Assembly (NCBI GenBank): GCA_019693395.1 | Contig: JAAMXP010000850.1 | Span: 36,914 to 47,440, forward strand | DNA length: 10,527 nucleotides | Reading direction: 5' to 3' | Origin: Ettlia oleoabundans | Taxonomy: Eukaryota; Chlorophyta; Chlorophyceae; Chlamydomonadales | Part shown: piece after piece, positions 7,944 to 10,527 of the stretch | How the letters are laid out: each line of letters opens with the position of its first letter | How positions within the stretch are numbered: position 1 is the stretch's first letter | Position numbers and translations under genes: made by a program | Notes under the pieces: generated by a model | What the model was told of the DNA's origin: nothing | The model's input: the letters and a program-made list of their open reading frames with translations, nothing else | Databases searched by the model: none

Positions 7944-10002
7944 ATGGCGGCCCCCTGCTGCAGGCTTTCTCAGGGCAGCCCTCAGGCCAGCTGCAGCATG
8001 CTGCGGGGGGCCTACAGCGGCACGCTATTGGACTCTGACCTGCTGGGCGCTTCGCCTGGCTTCGGTGGCCCCACCTTCCTGGGCAGCAGCGAGGACGCGG
8101 GGGCCGCTTGTGACCCAGCCATCTTTCTGATAGACGACTCAGAGCCCGAGGCGCCTCCTGCCGCCAATTGCACCAACGCCACGGCAGGAAATGCCGCAAC
8201 AACCGCAGGCACAGCTTGTGGCTTGGGCCTGCCACTCACCGGCAAGTCTCCCACGGAACCTGCCAATCGGGCGACTGTCACCGTGTCGCAGCGCCATTGG
8301 GCATCAAGTGCCCAAGACATCCTACAGGAGCTGGAAAACTCCATAGATTTCATCCTTCCCAGCCAGTCCATCGACAGCCTGTTGCTGGGCGGCAACGGCG
8401 GCGACGAGTGGCGCCACTCTCCACCCGCCCCATCTCCCACCACACCCGCCTCCAACTGGCAGACGTCGGCGCCCTTCCCAGCCATTCCAGAAGAGGCGGA
8501 GCTGCCTCAGTCACAGCTGGCAGCCCCCCTGCCTGCATCATCCCCCCTCAACTCCGCGCTGTCTCCCACAAGCTTGAGCCGCCAGCCGCCCCACTCACTC
8601 GGGCTGTTTGTCCCCGTGCCCGCCCCCTCTGCCATCCCCACAGCGCCCTATCCGCTCACACTGTCCATCAGGTGAGACAGCCAGCCACTGCCGCCGGTTC
8701 TCATGCCTGTTGGCTCTTTAAACGCACAACCATTGCAGCACGCCTCCTACCCTGCTTTAAGAAATCAATCAACAACCATCTCAGCATACCGCGCCCCACC
8801 AAACAATGCGTTCCCCCGGCCCCTTCCCCTGTTGCAGCCCAGCATCCGGCGCAGATCCCATCGGCAGCAGCAGCCCCAGCGAGGCTGCCTCGCCTACCGC
8901 CTCCTCCACCTCCTCTCTGCACGGCCTGGCTGCAGCCCACACCTCAGCCGGCTACCCACGCATCGCCTCCATGCCCAACCTGCACCTCAGGTAGGGGCCA
9001 CCTCTTTCAAGTGATGCCTGCTGTCAGTTCCTCGCGACATGTCCAGTGCTTACTGCGACGCTTGTATCATCCATCTTCAATCCCAGCTTGTTTGTATCAT
9101 TCGTCAAAGTGCATCTGCTGTGCTTATTGCTCAGCATGGCAATCGTCATTGGCTACTGCCCAGGTGGCCAGCTATCGTTCTATCGCGACACTCGGGTACT
9201 GCCAGCTCACCACCCTTCATGCCCCTTTCCCCTGCAGTCTGGGCGAGTTGGGCGGCGGTGAGACCACCCCTGCACAGACACCCCGCAAGAAGGCGTCTGC
9301 CGCCAGCCGCAGCAGGGGCCTGCCACGCTCACGCTCGCACAGCGACCTGAGGGCTGGTGAGGCAGCATGCGCACTGCTTGTATCGCGCCTGGGTTTCGCT
9401 TTGGTTATGTGCCGCAATGCTGCTGCTTGTTTCTATTTGCATGAACTACATGTATTTTGAGGTACATATTAGTGTTTTCTGGAGGCTCGCATCCACCCAT
9501 CTGTTGTGGCTGGTGTGTGCAGTCGGGGGAGCGGGCGCTGGTGCGGGCTCTGCAGGCGGCAGCGAGTTGGATCGCTACAACGTGCCGCACCTGCACTTCC
9601 TCACCCCGCCCCACCTGCGCAAGGGCAAGGGCGGGCGCCAGCCTGCTGCCGACCCCCGCCTGGTAAGCTCCATTCCTTTGCTTTCCTCCAGCAGTCGTTG
9701 TCAATGCGTGCATGAAACTAGGAGGCATCATCGCCAAGGTTTGAAGTGGTCCACACCTGGACACTCAGCAGCATTTCTGTCTTCGCGAGGGTCTCCGCTA
9801 TGCATGCCAATCGTGCTGAGCCATGGTGTGCTGTGCTTTGCAGGACCCCAACATCGACCCCAAGCGCGCGCGTCGCATCATGGCCAACCGCCTGTCCGCG
9901 GCCAAGTCCAAGATGAAGCAGAAGAGCTCGTCGTTGGTGGGTGACTGCAGGCCTGTTGGCTGCCTGGCTTGCTGGGGTTGTGGTGCGTAATGGGCCACTG
10001 GG

Positions 10003-10050
<48 letters not shown>

Positions 10051-10297
10051 CATAAGACAGCGAGACAGCGATCTGGCGCCCAAGCCGGCATGGTAGTTGT
10101 AACACCCTTGGGAGGGCTGGCGCCTTGAACTGGCCACCAACATGTCCCACACACATCCCGCTTCTAGCTGGCTGCAGGCCGAGACGCAGAAGTCAGAGAT
10201 GCTGCGCCTCCAGCGGGAGGGACACCTGCCAGACATGTCGGCAGTTTCTCCCATGGAGTCGTCTCCAGAGCCACAGGCCCTGCCACGCACATTCTAA
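7944..10297 (+). CDS. Group I-like bZIP transcription factor with abbreviated zipper (450 aa, 6 exons)
   Basis: Exons 7944-8671, 8838-8990, 9238-9356, 9523-9662, 9844-9936, 10178-10297 (stop TAA) join in consistent phases (2,2,1,0,0). Residues 381-403 form a bZIP basic region, DPKRARRIMANRLSAAKSK, closest to plant group I (VIP1/RSG), including the group's Lys in N-x7-K (N395, K403). Nuclear DNA binding at ACGT-type sites is expected from the family. Only about 17 residues (KSSSL then AETQKSEMLRLQREG) could act as a zipper before a Pro-containing tail, and the leucine spacing is irregular. The N-terminal 330 residues are Ser/Pro/Ala-rich. Residues 124-148 (DILQELENSIDFILP...) look like an acidic-hydrophobic activation segment. 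RIASMP (284-289) and RSRSHSDL (324-331) resemble 14-3-3 or kinase sites. ATG 7944 follows an in-frame TGA at 7929-7931. An acceptor-like CTGCAG at 7958-7963 leaves an alternative first exon possible. Confidence 0.82.
10003..10050 (+). repeat. (TGGC)12 microsatellite in bZIP intron 5
   Basis: Twelve perfect TGGC units lie in the intron 9937-10177, which separates the basic-region exon from the zipper and C-terminal exon. It is the longest simple repeat in the window. Confidence 0.95.
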
Positions 10298-10527
10298 ATC
10301 CTGCCGTGCAGTGAGCCGTGAAGCCGTGAAGGCGTAAAGGCGATCACCCCTGCCCGCAAGCAACGCTAATAGGTGCCCATGCATAAGTTGAAACGCCAAG
10401 TCGAACCTCTGCAAGCTGCATCGGTTGCAGCCCACTCAAGCCCACCTGCAGACGCCACACCTGCAGGCTCCTTTCTACAAAACAAACTCCAATACACCTA
10501 CCCCCCATACATGCCTTTGACGCAATA
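10298..10527 (+). other. 3' UTR and downstream flank of the bZIP gene
   Basis: No coding sequence is recognised. An imperfect tandem octamer (GCCGTGAA, GCCGTGAA, GGCGTAAA) occurs near 10315-10340. A perfect 6-bp hairpin, GCTGCA-TCGGT-TGCAGC, lies at 10415-10431. No TGTAA is seen, so the poly(A) site is probably past the window or uses another signal. Confidence 0.4.

Noticed and set aside
8168..9460. 430-codon plus-strand open frame overlapping the bZIP gene
   Set aside because: It is a different frame of the bZIP exons and introns, rich in His/Arg/Pro as expected from GC-rich shadow frames. It runs through well-formed splice sites and shows no domain.

Overview
The window looks like nuclear DNA of a GC-rich, intron-dense green alga, most likely a trebouxiophyte of the Chlorella type. 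The reasons are short introns (about 100-385 nt) with GT-AG borders, strongly phased exons, alanine-, glutamine- and serine-rich low-complexity protein segments, tetranucleotide microsatellites inside introns, a TGTAA-type polyadenylation motif, and plant-type protein families. The lineage is inferred from style and families, not from a marker gene. I see no bacterial operon structure, RNA gene, mobile element or CRISPR array.

Three split protein-coding genes can be rebuilt. (1) About 81 to 1763, minus strand: a PHAF1/UPF0183 (MYTHO, C16orf70) homologue, an autophagy-associated family. Its 3' end lies outside the window and its first exon is uncertain. (2) 2267 to 6722, plus strand: a twelve-exon gene whose last three exons encode a complete histone H2B fold. 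The nine upstream exons keep one open frame through every splice junction and add almost 500 residues of alternating basic and acidic, apparently disordered sequence. The predicted protein is 598 aa, about five times a normal H2B. (3) 7944 to 10297, plus strand: a six-exon, 450-aa transcription factor with a plant group I (VIP1/RSG-like) bZIP basic region but a very short, irregular zipper.

Genes 1 and 2 are divergent and share a short upstream interval (about 1764-2266) that holds an E2F-type motif and an ACGCGT palindrome. Genes 2 and 3 run in the same direction, separated by about 1.2 kb that contains the H2B 3' UTR with a TGTAA motif and the bZIP upstream region with a G-box. Nothing suggests a shared pathway; at most, genes 2 and 3 both act on nuclear chromatin or transcription.

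The most interesting object is the giant H2B. It is interrupted by 11 introns, one of them GC-AG. It has Arg at the position of the conserved H2B monoubiquitination lysine, and it changes two core tyrosines. An in-frame internal ATG (5626) would give a normal-sized 114-aa H2B from the same locus. The long N-terminal part resembles acidic histone-chaperone tails, which raises the idea of a histone with a built-in chaperone-like arm.
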